A stretch of 64,000 bases of DNA from Tridacna crocea (GCA_943736015.1 OX031065.1:3851501-3915500), one strand, 5' to 3'; positions 19,759 through 32,415 are shown, numbered from the stretch's first letter. A program made the numbers and translations. Notes: generated from the sequence alone by a model not told the origin.

Positions 19759-21129
19759 TCACAGCAGTCGGACCACAGTAACAAAGTTACGTAATGGCGA
19801 CACGCTATGGCCGATATATAATTTGTCTCTGTAACAACACAGAGAGTAGGGTCTCTTTATACACCCTGCAGTCTGATCTAACACCGACTTGTATCGAGTC
19901 AGATCAGCATCCAGTTTATAAACTTTGTCGTCATAATATCCACACACATAGACGTTGTTATCTGGGTCTACACTGATTGCTTGAGGCTTCGACCCTTCAA
20001 TTGTAATTTGTGAGACCACGTGCCCCTCAACATTTCTACATTCTACTTTGTCAGTGAACCCATCGGTCAACAAGACTCGTCCAGAAACAACGGCGAGACG
20101 AGGATAATAGATATTAGTGTCAAACTTGTTTAGCGTCTCTCCGTCTGTAGAGAGTATAGAAACATAAAAGGGACAGTCAAGACGACCTTTCCAACTGACG
20201 GTAAAAATCTTGTCATCATAAAACTGTATATCCCAACATTGTTCCTCTGTTTTAATGACTTTTAGAGGTTTTGCGGGTTTTTTACTTAAATCTATATACA
20301 TTATTTGACGTTTCCCTGGTAACGTTACTGCTATCAAACATTGTTTATACGGATCGGCCCGGTCTGTTCCAGAAATATCAGAACTACTGCCGGACACTAA
20401 GTTCGGTTCAGTAGAATTCTGTTTTAAATGTATTTCTGTAACATCACAAGGTTCAGAGTCCCGAGGTCCAGACCCTACAAACCGTATATAACGTTGTAAC
20501 ACGTGACTTCCTACTTTAAATATTTTAATACAATCATTACGATTATCACAGACTACCCACCTTTTGTTCTCCAGTCCACAAAATCCAGATATCCAACAAA
20601 CCTCGTCCTGATCCAATTCGTGGTTTACTTCAACCCGATCACATACAATGGCGCGGCGGCTGAAAAAATTATCTTTTCTCTCTCTCTCACTCTCATTCAT
20701 AACTTTGGCAATGTACTTCCTTCTCAATCTCTCTCTCTCTTTCTTCTCTCTCTCTCGCTCCGCTCTCTGCAGCCTTTCCTTTATTCTCGCCAAAAATCCT
20801 TTTTTCTCACTCTCCTCTCTCCTCACTTTCATCCCTTCATGACCTGCATGTTCAGACAGACATTCAACACAAACATACATTTTACATACAAAACAGAGAA
20901 ACACCGCCACTCTCTCATACAACTTTCTCGTACGCTCGTGCCACACAGACATCGATTCCTCATCATTCCTCGGACACTCATCTCTAATACAGCTTTCACA
21001 CTTAGCTCCTTTTCTAACATTATCATTTACACTTAATTCTTTTAACTGCACATATAATTCTTCTTCTTCCTCTTTTCCTCTCTGTTCTTCCCTCAATTCA
21101 ACAAAGCTGCTTTCACCACCTTCGGCCAT
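19759..21129 (-). CDS. B-box / beta-propeller (TRIM-NHL-like) protein
   Basis: Intact single-exon frame of 456 residues from an ATG at 21129. That start has a strong Kozak context (AACATGG), and a possible TTATTGCAG acceptor lies about 20 bp upstream, so a 5' untranslated exon is likely. After an acidic N-terminus there is a B-box zinc-binding pattern (CESC..H..CFVC..CVECLSEHAGH, residues about 45-100), then a highly charged coiled-coil region rich in R, E and K (about 105-150). The C-terminal 270 residues contain beta-propeller-like blades such as SVDPDNNVYVCGYYDDKVYK and RPYSLCCYRDKLYIG. No RING finger precedes the B-box, so E3 ligase activity is not supported. Such TRIM-like genes are greatly expanded in bivalves and some take part in immune responses; function here is unknown. 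The antisense frame at 20503-21036 is a shadow. Confidence 0.85.
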   Translation of the reverse strand: MAEGGESSFVELREEQRGKEEEEELYVQLKELSVNDNVRKGAKCESCIRDECPRNDEESMSVWHERTRKLYERVAVFLCFVCKMYVCVECLSEHAGHEGMKVRREESEKKGFLARIKERLQRAEREREKKERERLRRKYIAKVMNESERERKDNFFSRRAIVCDRVEVNHELDQDEVCWISGFCGLENKRWVVCDNRNDCIKIFKVGSHVLQRYIRFVGSGPRDSEPCDVTEIHLKQNSTEPNLVSGSSSDISGTDRADPYKQCLIAVTLPGKRQIMYIDLSKKPAKPLKVIKTEEQCWDIQFYDDKIFTVSWKGRLDCPFYVSILSTDGETLNKFDTNIYYPRLAVVSGRVLLTDGFTDKVECRNVEGHVVSQITIEGSKPQAISVDPDNNVYVCGYYDDKVYKLDADLTRYKSVLDQTAGCIKRPYSLCCYRDKLYIGHSVSPLRNFVTVVRLL

Positions 21130-21189
21130 GTTATATCTGTATCTTGTCTGCAATAAATTTAGATCTTTCAGTTAATTAGAATTATTACT

Positions 21190-21620
21190 TAATAAAACAA
21201 TACTGCATTTTAACGAATCTAAAGAAAGAGGTTTTGGAAAACATTGAGGGAAAAGGAGAAAATGCTGGTAACCAGCATTTTCACCTTTTCCCACAATGTT
21301 TTCTCGCTTTTCAAAGAAAAATGCCGTTATTTTAAGAACATCTTATTTATCAAGATGCAGTTATTTCAGTTTTCTAGCTTTCTTGTGTTAAGAGTGGATA
21401 GATCCATTAAAATCAGGAAATTACAAAGAAGTGCTTTCAACATCCGATCAATGTTTAGACGATGGTTTTGTGGGAAAGCAGCCAATGAATTTGGTTGAAT
21501 AATTGACAAAGAGCTGTTAAAAGGAACTCCAGAAAATCATAGATGGTGCACTGGGTGCTGCGATATAATCTTAAGAGTGTTGAAAACGGCGGTAGACAAC
21601 ATTTAAACAACCAAAAAAAG
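21190..21620 (+). mobile_element. Family A MITE left part and SINE tail
   Basis: 21190-21345 carries the left end and a hairpin (about 21237-21302) with one mismatch, 60 bp upstream of the B-box gene start. 21480-21620 has a SINE 3' region: GTGCACTGGGTGCTGCGATA, then GTTGAAAACGGCGGTAGACA. Confidence 0.6.
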
Positions 21621-22599
21621 TTGTAATCTGATTTATCTGTGTTTCAAAATTCCTTTTTCCTCAGACTAATCTAGCCTAATGATTAGCCCAAATATTTTAG
21701 CTCAGCCAATCAACAGACAGGTCTTAAATCTGACCAAACATGTAGCTATACTTGTAGATTAACAGTTACCTGTTTACCTGAAATACTTAAATATCAAGTT
21801 GTGAACAAACTGGACTGTTATAGATCTACACTGGCTGTTCTTTGGATGATTTCTGGAAAAGAAGTAAACAATAATGTTGTTAGATCTATATTTAGCATAA
21901 GGTCAAGTTTAATTATTTCTGACAGATAGATCTGGCTCTAGATCTAGAATAGATCTACTGATTGTATGATCTAGATTAATCAATAATTTTGTTTAAGAAA
22001 TTCATCCAAACTCTACTGTAATGTCGCCTGTAAGCTTCCTGTAAGCTGTCGCTGTGGTAAAACTTAGATCTAGATCTAATCTAGAGTCTAATAACTGTTG
22101 AAAGTTAATTTAAATTCCATTTAACAAACATTTGTCCATTATAATCTCTAGTTCTAGACTTAATGTTCGATATTTCTAAGAAAGAAAACCTGAAAAGAAG
22201 CAGATAACGTAGATCTAAGATCAGACTGCATTTTCTGTAGTCTGATCTTAATCCATACTCTTAGAAGCAATTCGAAAGATTCCATGAACAAAACACACGA
22301 AAAACTGTGCAAATCTCATTTATAAATGATAAAAATACCCAAATATGATCAAAATATATCCAAGTTCTCTAGATTCCTCCACACCTAAAGTTCTAAAGCA
22401 ATAACTGCTAGAAATACACGGACATTGTAATGAAACGCTGGGACTGGAGACAAAAATTACGTCATAAGTTTGACGTCAGTCTTGAAGGCGGCATCGACAA
22501 TATTGCTCGACATAAATGAATGAACCTTTTTCAGAGTGCGTTATAACTTTCAATTGACGATTTTTTTTCCTCATCGAAGTTGGCGATGCACAAAACGTA
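21621..22599. other. Intergenic, AGATCT-rich
   Basis: Many short AGATCTAGATCT runs and a family B palindrome at about 22207-22262 (GTAGATCTAAGATCAGACTG and partner). No gene seen. The AGATCT runs continue as insertions in the adjoining satellite. Confidence 0.45.
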
Positions 22600-25400
22600 G
22601 TGTGTAATAAGCAAGTTTCACTGCCAATGTCGGCGTAAGTAGCTTTTACAGATGGTGTGGATCCAGATCAGACTGCACAAAACGTAGATCTAGATCTAGA
22701 TCTACTGTGTAAAAAGTTTCACTGCCAATGTCGGCATAAGTAGCTTTTACAGACGATGTGGATCAAGATCAGACTGCACAAAACATGCAGTGTGATAAGT
22801 AAGTTTCACTGGCCATGTCGTCATAGATAGCTTTTACAGACGGTGTGGATCAAGATCAGACTGTACAAAACGTGCCGTGGAATAAGTAAGTTTCACTGTC
22901 CATGCCGTCATAGATCTATAGCTTTTACAGACGGTGTGCATCAGGATCAGACTGCACAAAACATGCCGTGTAATAAGTAAGTTTCACTGCCGATGTCGGC
23001 ATGGATAGATTTTACAGACCGTGCGCATCAAGATCAGACTGCACAAAACGTACCGTGTAATAAGTAAGTTTCACTGCCAATGTCGGCATAAGTAGCTTTT
23101 ACAGACGGCGTGGATCAAGATAAGAAACGTAGATCTACCGTGTAATAAGTAAGTTTCACTGCCCATGCCGTCATGGATAGCTTTTACAGACGATGTGGAT
23201 CAAGATCAGACTGCACAAAACGAACCGTGTAATAAGTAAGTTTCACTGCCCATGTAGATCTAGATCTAGTCATAGACAACTTTTACAGACGGTGCGCATC
23301 AAGATCAGACTGTACAAAAGGTGCCGTGTAATAAGTAAGTTTTACTGGCCATGTCGAAATAGATCTAGATAGTTTTAACAGATGGTGTGCATCAAGATCA
23401 GACTGCACAAAACGCACTGTGTAATAAATAAGTTTTACTGCCAATGTTGGCATAGATAGTTTTAACAGATGGTGTGAATCAAGATCAGAGTGCACAAAAC
23501 GCACTGTGTAATAAGTAAGTTTTACTGCCCATGTCACCATAGATCTATATCTATATCTTTTACAGACGGTGTGGATCAAGATCAGACTGCACAAAACGTA
23601 CCGTGTGATAAGTAAGTTTTACTGGCCATGCCGTCATAGATAGCTTCTACAGACGGCGTGGATCAAGATCAGACTGCACAAAACGTGCCGTGTGATAAGT
23701 AAGTTTTACTGTCCATGCCGTCATAGATAGCTTTTACAGACGGCGTGGATCAAGATCAGACTGCACAAAACGTGCCGTGTAATAAGTAAGTTTTACTGTC
23801 CATGCCGTCATAGATAGCTTCTACAGATGGCGTGGATCAAGATCAGACTGCACAAAACGTACCGTGTAATAAGTAAGTTTTACTGGCCATGCCGTCAAAG
23901 ATAGCTTCTACAGATGGCGTGGATCAAGATCAGACTGCACAAAACGTACCGTGTAATAAGTAAGTTTTACTGGCCATGCCGTCATAGATAGCTTCTACAG
24001 ATGGCGTGGATCAAGATCAGACTGCACAAAACGTACCGTGTAATAAGTAAGTTTTACTGCCAATGTCAGCATAGATCTAGATCTATATCTTTTACAGACG
24101 GTGTGGATCTATATCAGACTTTTTACAAAACGTGCCGTTATTAAGCTCTTACTGCCGATGTCGTCATAGGTAGCCTTTACAGACAGCGTGGATTTAGATC
24201 AGGGAGCACAAAACGGACCGTGCGATAAGTAAGTTTTACTGCCAATGCCGTCATGGACAGCTTTTACAGACGTTGCGCATCAAGATCAGACTGCACAAAA
24301 CTTACCGTGTAATAAGTAAGTTTTACTGCCAATGTCAGCATAGATAGCTTTTAAAGGCGGTGTGGATCAAGATCAGACTGCACAAAACGTACCGTGTAAT
24401 AAGTAAGTTTCACTGCCAATGTCGTCATGGGTAGCTTTTACAGACGGTGTGCATCAAGATCAGACTGCACCAAACGTACCGTGTAATAAATAAGTTTTAC
24501 TGGCCATGCCGTCATAGATAGCTTTTACAGACGGTGTGGATCAAGATCAGACTGCACAAAACGTACTGTGTAGGTGTGCATCAAGATCAGACTGCACAAA
24601 ACGTACTGTGTAATACTAGTAAGTTTTACTGCCAATGTCAGCATAGATAGCTTTTACAGGCGGTGTGGATCAAGATCAGACTGCAAAAAACGTACTGTGT
24701 AATAAGTAAGTTTCACTGCCCATACCGTCATAGATAGCTTTTACAGACGGTGTGGATCAAGATCAGACTGCACAAAACGTACCGTGTAATAAATAAATTT
24801 CACTGGCCATGCCGTCATAGATAGCTTTTACAGACGGTGTGCATCAAGATCAGACTGAACAAAACGTACCGTGTAATAAGTAAGTTTTACTGCCGATGCC
24901 GTCATGGGTAGCTTTTACAGACGGTGTGCATCAAGATCAGACTGAACAAAACGTACCGTGTAATAAGTAAGTTTTACTGCCGATGCCGTCATGGGTAGAT
25001 TTTACAGACGGTGTGCATCAAGATCAGACTGAACAAAACGTACCGTGTAATAAGTAAGTTTTACTGCCGATGCCGTCATGGGTAGATTTTACAGACGGTG
25101 TGCATCAAGATCAGACTGCACAAAACGTACCGTGTAATAAGTAAGTTTTACTGCCGATGCCGTCATGTGTTGATTTTACAGACGGTGTGCATCAAGATCA
25201 GACTGTACAAAACGTACCTTGTAACAAGTAAGTTTTACTGCCAATGTCAGCATATATCTATATCTTTTACAGACGGTGTGGATCTATATCAGACTTATAC
25301 AAAACGTGCCGTTATTAAACTCTTACTGCCGATGTTGTCATAGGTAGCTTTTACAGACAGCGTGGATTTAGATCAGGGAGCACAAAACGCGCCGTGTGAT
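22600..25400. repeat. 87-bp satellite array, about 32 monomers
   Basis: The motif GATCAAGATCAGACTGCACA recurs at 23661, 23748, 23835 and 23922, exactly 87 bp apart. Each monomer continues AAACGTACCGTGTAATAAG, then TAAGTTTTACTGCC, then GTCATAGATAGCTTTTACAG. Some monomers carry extra AGATCT repeats or small indels. Monomers in the middle and right are most alike, those at the left edge are more diverged. A few monomers are reordered or shortened (for example near 24570). Confidence 0.95.
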
Positions 25401-27039
25401 AAATGTACACTGAAACCAACTTCTAAAAGGCCACCTTTAAGCTGTAATTCCCAATGATCATTTTTCGCGTCCACTGCCTATAAACGGGACAGCTTATTTA
25501 GTTTCAATTTTTGCAGAATAATTGACCGGTCTGAAAACATTGACCGGTCTGAAAACATACCCGAGCCAAATTCTGAAGATAATTTATTCAATTTTTATCG
25601 CGGAAGGAATTTATTTGCCGTTCATTCACTCAATATTGTAAAGTGAAGAATTAAGTTTTTGAAAACTTCATGGTTATTTTTTCTGATTATATTTTTTTCA
25701 CAGAAAGTAATTTTCATGTTTTTTTATTGCTTACAAAACTTTACTAAATCTATTGTATGCTTCTCTTTTTCAACTGTTTTGGCTGACGACACCACGCATG
25801 CGCAAACAACTAGTTTTTTTTTTTTGGAAAAGGAGAGCCCTTCTGTTGGCAAAATCGGGAATCTTTTCGTCACAATACTGTGGTTAAAATCCATATTATG
25901 TCACAATTTCCGTACGAAGATTCTAAGGCTGCATAAACACACGAACTTGTCTTTGAAACAAATGAGGCTGTTTGCAATAACTTCGATACTCTGTATGTCG
26001 AATTAACAGATAACTCGAAATGTTAGCTGCATGTTGAGAAAGCAACACTTCACAAGTATTGAATATGAAAGAAATACAATAAGAAAATCTTACCTTTTGT
26101 TGTGATTACTGTTTCTATTTTTGAAGATTTTTCTGGGTGGATTTTTGGTGTAATGTCGATAACCTTGATGCTCTTGGTGTAATTGCAAAGAGAACCTGCG
26201 GACAAAGTACAGAGCAAGTGAAATATACAACACCTTAGAAGTGCGTGGTAGGTTAGAAAATATCCAATCGTATTTGAGCAAACACGTGGCATGTATGTGT
26301 ATGGGGCGTATCAAACTTTAGGCTAATCTTGAAAGTAGCTGAGGCAGAATCTAGTCTATATTTAGACACATGGACATAGAAATAAAATGATCAAATGAGA
26401 TTTTTTTTTAAAAATCCAGCACATTCCCTTTCATGTAATATAGTTTGTATATTTCATGTATTTTCTTTGCAAGGACTTGCAGTCAGACAATACCTGTATG
26501 AATTTTAATAAAGGTATAAAGAAACGTACTACCTTGATCTTAAGAAACGAAAACTAAGGAACTTTCACGTATATCAATGGCCTTGCAGATGACGACCTTT
26601 AAAAACATAATCACGGAAAAAGGAGAAACATAATTTCTAATGCACATAGGTTGTTCTCCCCTTGTGCACACAAATCCTATCGTTTGATCCTATTTTACTT
26701 TGTCGCCTGATAATGCTTTATATTTGGAAAAAAAATACATTCTGTTTAATCCTCAGACAAATTGATGCACTCCAAGACAAATATTTATGTCGTGGCCACC
26801 ATCTTTCACTCTTGTTTGAGAATAAATTCATACTAAAGATAAACCGATCAACTGAAGAATAAAAGACTCATTTGGATTTTTTCCCTCTACTTCAGTAATT
26901 TATCGAATAACAAAATTGAATTAAACTCGTAGGACAAAGTAGACAAAAACGACAGCAACCGATAGTTTGGCATATTATCATATTGATAGCATTGTAGGTT
27001 ATCAGAATTTTCTCAGAAAAAAAATTAGAAGTTAAAATG

Positions 27040-27263
27040 CTGACTTTACCAAACAACCAAAATTTAGATTGGTCCAAATTTAATGGACTTACAGACGACA
27101 AACTAAACGTGACTCAAAACGTGACATTTGTTTCCAGCAGGGTAGAAAACATTTTTGGAAAAGGAGAAAATGCTGGTAACCAGTATTTTCTCCTTTTCCC
27201 ACAATGTTTTCAAAAGGCTTCCATCTCGGGGTCGCAAAAAGTAGAGATTGTTTTGGAAAGGGA
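27040..27263 (-). mobile_element. Family A MITE, reverse (copy 1); deleted form in copy 2
   Basis: Full copy with hairpin at about 27150-27212 in copy 1. The orthologous element in copy 2 (36979-37112) lost the left hairpin arm and about 110 bp. Confidence 0.75.
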
Positions 27264-27688
27264 TAATATAAGATTTTGGAGGTATTAAAGTCCTTGTTAA
27301 TTAATGGGCTATAGAAGGAAGCTATCAAGGAAGTTTTGTCTAAAAAACAAACTGTATCGAATACCGAGGGACTGCTGAAATACTGCACATGTTCAACTTG
27401 TACCCCTTTATCAACAAAGACTATACCGTATAGCATTCGTTGATACAAGATCAATGCAGTGGACGTATAGTATGGGTTGAATTCTGTAGTTCTTCAAAAA
27501 ATAAAGAGATTAGCTTTTATTTAATCATATATATGTCTCTATTGATAGCCGTTTAAAAAATGTTTGAGTTTATAACTTATAAATTTGACGAAAGCTTTTT
27601 CCGACACCGAAACAATTTTCTATTGTTGATAAAGTAATACAAAATTTCCTTGCGCTGAATCGACTTTTTTTGTACAGATTGTTCGTGT

Positions 27689-28684
27689 TGGGTATCTAAA
27701 CATAATGTTAATCTATACTATGCCATCTTTAATTATTTGAAAAAAAAATCTTTTAACTATAAATGCATTTACTAAAGTTAACTGGGAAACATGCAGTTAG
27801 GGCTATATGTTAAAATTTATTTTGTTTGAATGATTCTAAAACAACTTTCAACAGTTTCGGTCAAAACACCGTGAGCCAGAGCTCATTTATACATGGGACT
27901 GCAGCGGCAGTTGGCAGGTGCTCGGCAGTCCTTTCCATTATTTTCAAATTACCTTTGCTATGATAAATCTCAAACACCCATTCAAGCCCGAAAATTTTGC
28001 CCTTTACTACTGATATATGTATTTAACTCTCACCCTTGAAATCGACGTAGATCGGATTTCTCAAAGGTGTGCAGTCTGATCTTAAATGATCTGTATACAA
28101 CTGCTGTGCCATACTATGCTAAACTTTAATTATGTAAAGCTGAAGACAAAATAGATGTATCTTCAGGTTGCGGGCAAATACTGTAAAACCGCATTCAACC
28201 GCATGGAGGCTGGATAAATCAACATAACTCAAAGGAGAAAGAAAATGAACGATTGTCTTCTTGCATGTAAAGAGTATGAGATTTACAAATGTCCCACATT
28301 TGTAATTAGGTTTAAAAATCAGATTGGGATTAAACCGTCAATTGGTATGTGAGGGTTGTGGCCATCCCCCAACATACCTTACAAATAAATGTTAGTAAAT
28401 ATTTTGTTATTAGTGCATGTTGTTCATAATATCATTATGTTTCATTATGTTAACAAATATCAAGCTTTTCCTTTACAAGTTTACCATATCAAAATTTTAA
28501 ATTTAACCAATTTAGATATTAATTGATGAGCCAAACTGATTATCAGAGGTGAAAACAAAGATTCTACTTGTTACTCATTGGATTTCTCTGCTATTGAATG
28601 TTTATTTAGTTTGTTTCTGCAAGTAATATTAGACATACGTTTTGATTTCCAAAAGACGTCTATCTTATTTAATATTTGATGCAC
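27689..28684. other. Copy-1-only sequence, no gene seen
   Basis: AT-rich. It contains a broken family B half palindrome near 28045-28100. It is missing from copy 2, where the flanks are joined at TTC (position about 42010), a possible microhomology. Confidence 0.4.
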
Positions 28685-28966
28685 TTAAGCACTTAAAATA
28701 GAGCTGTTGATTCGCACATTTCGATAAAAAATGGTTATAATTCTTGTGATTCTATTCATCAAAGATCTCGTGTATCTACATTCGTAGAATAAATGTATAA
28801 TTGTTTCAGTATCTGTGCCAAAGAAAATACACAAATTTGTATCTACCAGCTTCATTTTAAAAAGTAAGGAGTTTGTAGCAATAACACGATACACTATTCT
28901 TGTTGGCGACCCTTGGGTATAAGTTTCTCGTGTGGATTTGAAACTACGGAATCCTGATGGGGCCAC
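28685..28966 (-). pseudogene. LINE reverse-transcriptase C-terminal zinc-binding remnant
   Basis: The minus-strand frame reads YRVIATNSLLFKMKLVDTNL, then CIFFGTDTETIIHLFYECRY, then TRSLMNRI. This is the layout of the reverse transcriptase zinc-binding domain found after the RT of non-LTR elements (C-x2-C-GTD-E-hLF-x-C), with the second cysteine replaced by phenylalanine. The frame stays open for only 94 codons and no RT catalytic segment is present, so it is a fragment. It lies in the 1.49-kb segment found only in copy 1 of the segmental duplication. Confidence 0.6.
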
Positions 28967-31260
28967 CTAATTCCTCGCATGTCTCTACATGCGACCATGT
29001 GAGTTTTTGTCACATTCTCACATGTCACTTAACTCAAATACATACGAAGTTTTACAATACTCGCGAGATAACAGGGGCGAGACTTTACTTTTTAAACTCT
29101 CGTCTATGTTTTCTTAAATCTCGCATCGTAATTCGATGTTTAGTCACCCAGAACACAGAGACATGCGAGATTTTTTTCTAAAACCTCACTAACTCGCCCG
29201 GTGTGTAGTAAATATTAACCCCTTTAAATTGGTGTACATGCGATATTTTTAGTTTTCGACCCTCGTGTTATCGCCAGGTGTACAAGTAAATAGAACCAAT
29301 AATGAATGGCGAATTCTTTCCCACCATTCGGCAAATCTCGGAATACAGTTTCGGAACCAGGCGAGTTGTAATGAATATCACCTAAAAACGTAAAAGGCAG
29401 GCTACTAGCACAGACTTTCAACGTCTAAGAGACGAAAAAGAGTCCTTTTCGCTACATGTCTACACTTTTGTCATTTGGCAAAGACTTCAAAGTTGTCTGG
29501 CATAAATTGTTTAGGATGTATTGAGTTTGAGACAAAAGAATGATCTTTATATCTTAATGACATGAATTTTGTTTCATACTGCTTTTCTTACAGAGGCATT
29601 TTCAAGTTGAAGGCATCGGGAGTGCTGATCTGAAAGTCTGATAATGTGAAAATCTATACTTTGAGGGAAGGGGGTTAGCGTTAAGGCCTAGACCTATGAT
29701 TGTTTAGTAAATAGTTAAAGCTTTATTTCCTGTGGAATTTCAATTAGATAGTGTAGATCTGAGATAAGACTATCTCATCTGGTTGCATACCACGTTATAT
29801 ACCTTTTGGAAAGACGCCAGTAACAAGCGATTTCTCTTTTACAACAATCTTTTCATATGGCGTTTGTATTTCATATTTTCCGTAACGTTTTATCAAACCG
29901 GATTTTTAACGTCCCTAAGGAAAAGGGCATCTAAAACATTGTAGGAAGAGAAGAAACTGCTAGTAAAAAGCATATTTTCCTTTTTCAGCAGTGTTTTCTA
30001 GCCTTTCAGAACCATATACCGGTACTATTGTTTGAGTTATACCTGGATTTGTTGTGAACAAATGCTTTCAGTTAGGACAAAATCTAAATTTCTTTCGTTT
30101 GGTAAGATAATAGGGATGGTTTCAAAGTAGTCTGGTGTAGAAGGTTAGGTCATTAAGGCTATCTCTATCCTCCCCGTAACTTATCTGTGCATGTTGTTTG
30201 TACATACATGTACTGGTACATATGAGCTGCACTCTAGCAAAAGGGGATTTAATGCATACCCATGGTGCATTTTACTGAGCAAGGCATCACACTGATGGAT
30301 CCAATCAACTTAATCATTAGGAAGAATGGTCTTAAGATATAAAAAAAATAATTAAAAATAAAAAAAAAAGTTTCAACCTGGGTCAGCCTGCCATGGGTCT
30401 TTTTCACAAAGCATGGCCAACATTGTTTGTGAAAAGCTCTGAAAGCATAACCAAATGAATTTTGAAATTCAGACACTGTGTTATATCACTTTCAGCATCA
30501 GTCATATGGTGGCGACTGAGGAGCCTGAGTTTCATTGGTTTCACCAGAACCTGGCTAAGGCTCTAGCATATGTTGCCACTTTCATTGTCCAAATTTCTTA
30601 TCCAAAAGGATCGTGGAACGGACAGAGACCTGTATATGTATGAACCATTTATTAAATAACAAAATATTAGACTTGTTCAAATTGAAAGCATTTGCAGACA
30701 ACATATTGTTCAAATAATGGAGTCTTTGAATGGTAAGAAAACATCGTGGGTAAAAGAGAAAATGATAGTAACTAGCATTAAAATGGGGAGTATGTATGTA
30801 TGTATGTATGTATGTATGTATTCATTGGCCTATAACTTCCTGGCGCATAGTCAGATTCTAATATAATTTTGCATATACATGTACAATCACCATAAACATG
30901 TATAGTTAAATGTGTGGCATGCAACACTCATGTTGTCAGCTTGCAGGTAAAGGTCTTGCTGATTTCATACTCAAAACCCTGGCTGCAAATGAATTGCACA
31001 GGACTGCCTCCGCAGGAAACAAAAGCAGAATTGGCATCGGCATCTGTATCGCTGTAGGTCCGGGCGACAATACGACAACACGAGGCTTTGTACAATCTCG
31101 CATGTTTGTAAGTAAGGACCGAGTTAGATACATGCGAGGATTTAGAAAAAACAGGCGAGGGTTTAGTAGTAAGTTGACTGACATGTGAGAAAGTGAGAAA
31201 ATTTCAAAACCTCGGATTTAGAAACATGCGAGATTTTTGGTGGCTCCCATAAGGATTCCG
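28947..31260. mobile_element. Family D: 2.3-kb element with long TIRs and TA flanks
   Basis: Termini CGGAATCCTGATGGGGCC and the complement of CGGAATCCTTATGGGAGCC, with TA on both sides (28945-28946 and 31261-31262). Similarity between the ends continues inward (CTCGCATGT, TCTCACATGTCA, CTCGCGAG, GGGGCGAGA), to about 230 bp when the copy 2 right end (about 43930-44159) is used. The interior holds a decayed family A MITE at 29884-30105 and a (GTAT)n run near 30788-30820. No transposase frame was seen. Confidence 0.6.
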
Positions 31261-31499
31261 TACGTTTGGTAAAGACTTAATAAATGCAATACAAATAAAG
31301 CCTAGACTTTCTCAATCAGAGGCTACTGTCTCACATGAATGAAGTCGAAACAAAGCTTCAAGACGTGAGATGATCAAATCTAATGTTAAGATGACTTTTT
31401 GCAGAGACGGGTAATCGTACCGTGCAGGTTCAGGATCAGACGATATGCGTTGTGTGCTCTAATCTTGATCTACACTATCTGTCCTAGATCTATTAATTT

Positions 31500-31590
31500 T
31501 TTGCCGAACAATTCTATTTTTAACGACTCTGACGTAGAAGGCTTTTGAAAACATTGTGGAAAAAGGAGAAGCGCTCGAAAGAAAAAATCC
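31500..31590 (+). mobile_element. Family A left fragment, shared by all three copies
   Basis: Contains CGACTCTGACGTAGAAGGCT and one hairpin arm. Counterparts lie at about 44400-44490 and 49055-49130. Confidence 0.55.
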
Positions 31591-31929
31591 TTTTTGGTCT
31601 ACATTTCAAATTTGAAAATTCAAATGGCATTAGATTTGCACATAGCCGAATAATCTGATGATGTGAACTCGGGATGAGACTGCACGTTTTGTGGAGCCTA
31701 ATCTTGATCTGAACAGTCTATTGCTATATTTATTAAAACACTTTCTCAAGAGAGTAAAATTTAATATACTGTAAAATATCGAACTAATAGAGGGCTCTAC
31801 ATATATTTCAACTGCAGTCTGATATTGATTTGCATAGTCTACTAAAATACCCACTATCTGCCTGACAGACCGTGGCATGACTTGAATTGCTGTGTAATTA
31901 TAAAGATGAATTGTAGGGGGAAATAAAGA

Positions 31930-32415
31930 ATGAATGAATAGTGTTTTAAGGCCCGTCGACAACTTAGGTCATATTGGGCGCACTTAGTTAGTGAACAATA
32001 ATGTGAGGTGAAAATAACATACATATCGAACAACACAAGACAAACATGATAAATGAGGAATGGATGAAACACAAAATGATGCCCCTTTTGTCGCCTTTTA
32101 CGATATGCATGCTGTCACTTTTGTTCCGCCAGATGAAATGGCAGATGTGACGATCGCGGGACTGCATTGGTTTATTCTTATACCCCCGATTAAACCACAC
32201 GGGGTCCTACAGGCCAATTGATTCCCATTCCAAACCCTATTTATATCGAGAAAAAAATACAGGATTTGGAAGAAGAACTACCCAGCCTCCTGCGATCCTA
32301 CGAATTACGAGGAAAGCAGCCGTTTGTCTCTAATTTTAGTCGCCTTCTACGACATGCCATGGAGAAAGGCCGAGGTCCTATTCTATACAGTAAAACCCCC
32401 GGAACCCCACGGGGA
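31930..32415. mobile_element. 486-bp retroposon with 13-bp target duplication, copy 1 only
   Basis: GGGGAAATAAAGA occurs at 31917-31929 and 32416-32428. Copy 2 has a single version at the corresponding place (about 44814-44826). The interior includes TTTTGTCGCCTTTTACGATA and TTAGTCGCCTTCTACGACAT, motifs of a repeat abundant in molluscs, so it probably contains two parts of such an element. Confidence 0.8.

Noticed and set aside
20503-21036. 177-codon plus-strand frame
   Set aside because: It is antisense to the B-box gene and consists largely of the complement of its Arg/Glu-rich coil (Leu/Ser-rich translation).
22600-25400. Regularly spaced repeat resembling a CRISPR array
   Set aside because: The whole 87-bp unit is repeated with no variable spacers; it is a tandem satellite in a eukaryotic genome.
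28957-29181. Plus-strand 74-codon frame
   Set aside because: It translates the inverted end of the family D element.
30455-30643. Frame conserved between copies 1 and 2 (also 43311-43577)
   Set aside because: Conservation follows from the segmental duplication; both ends run into repeat sequence and the frame carries non-conservative changes.
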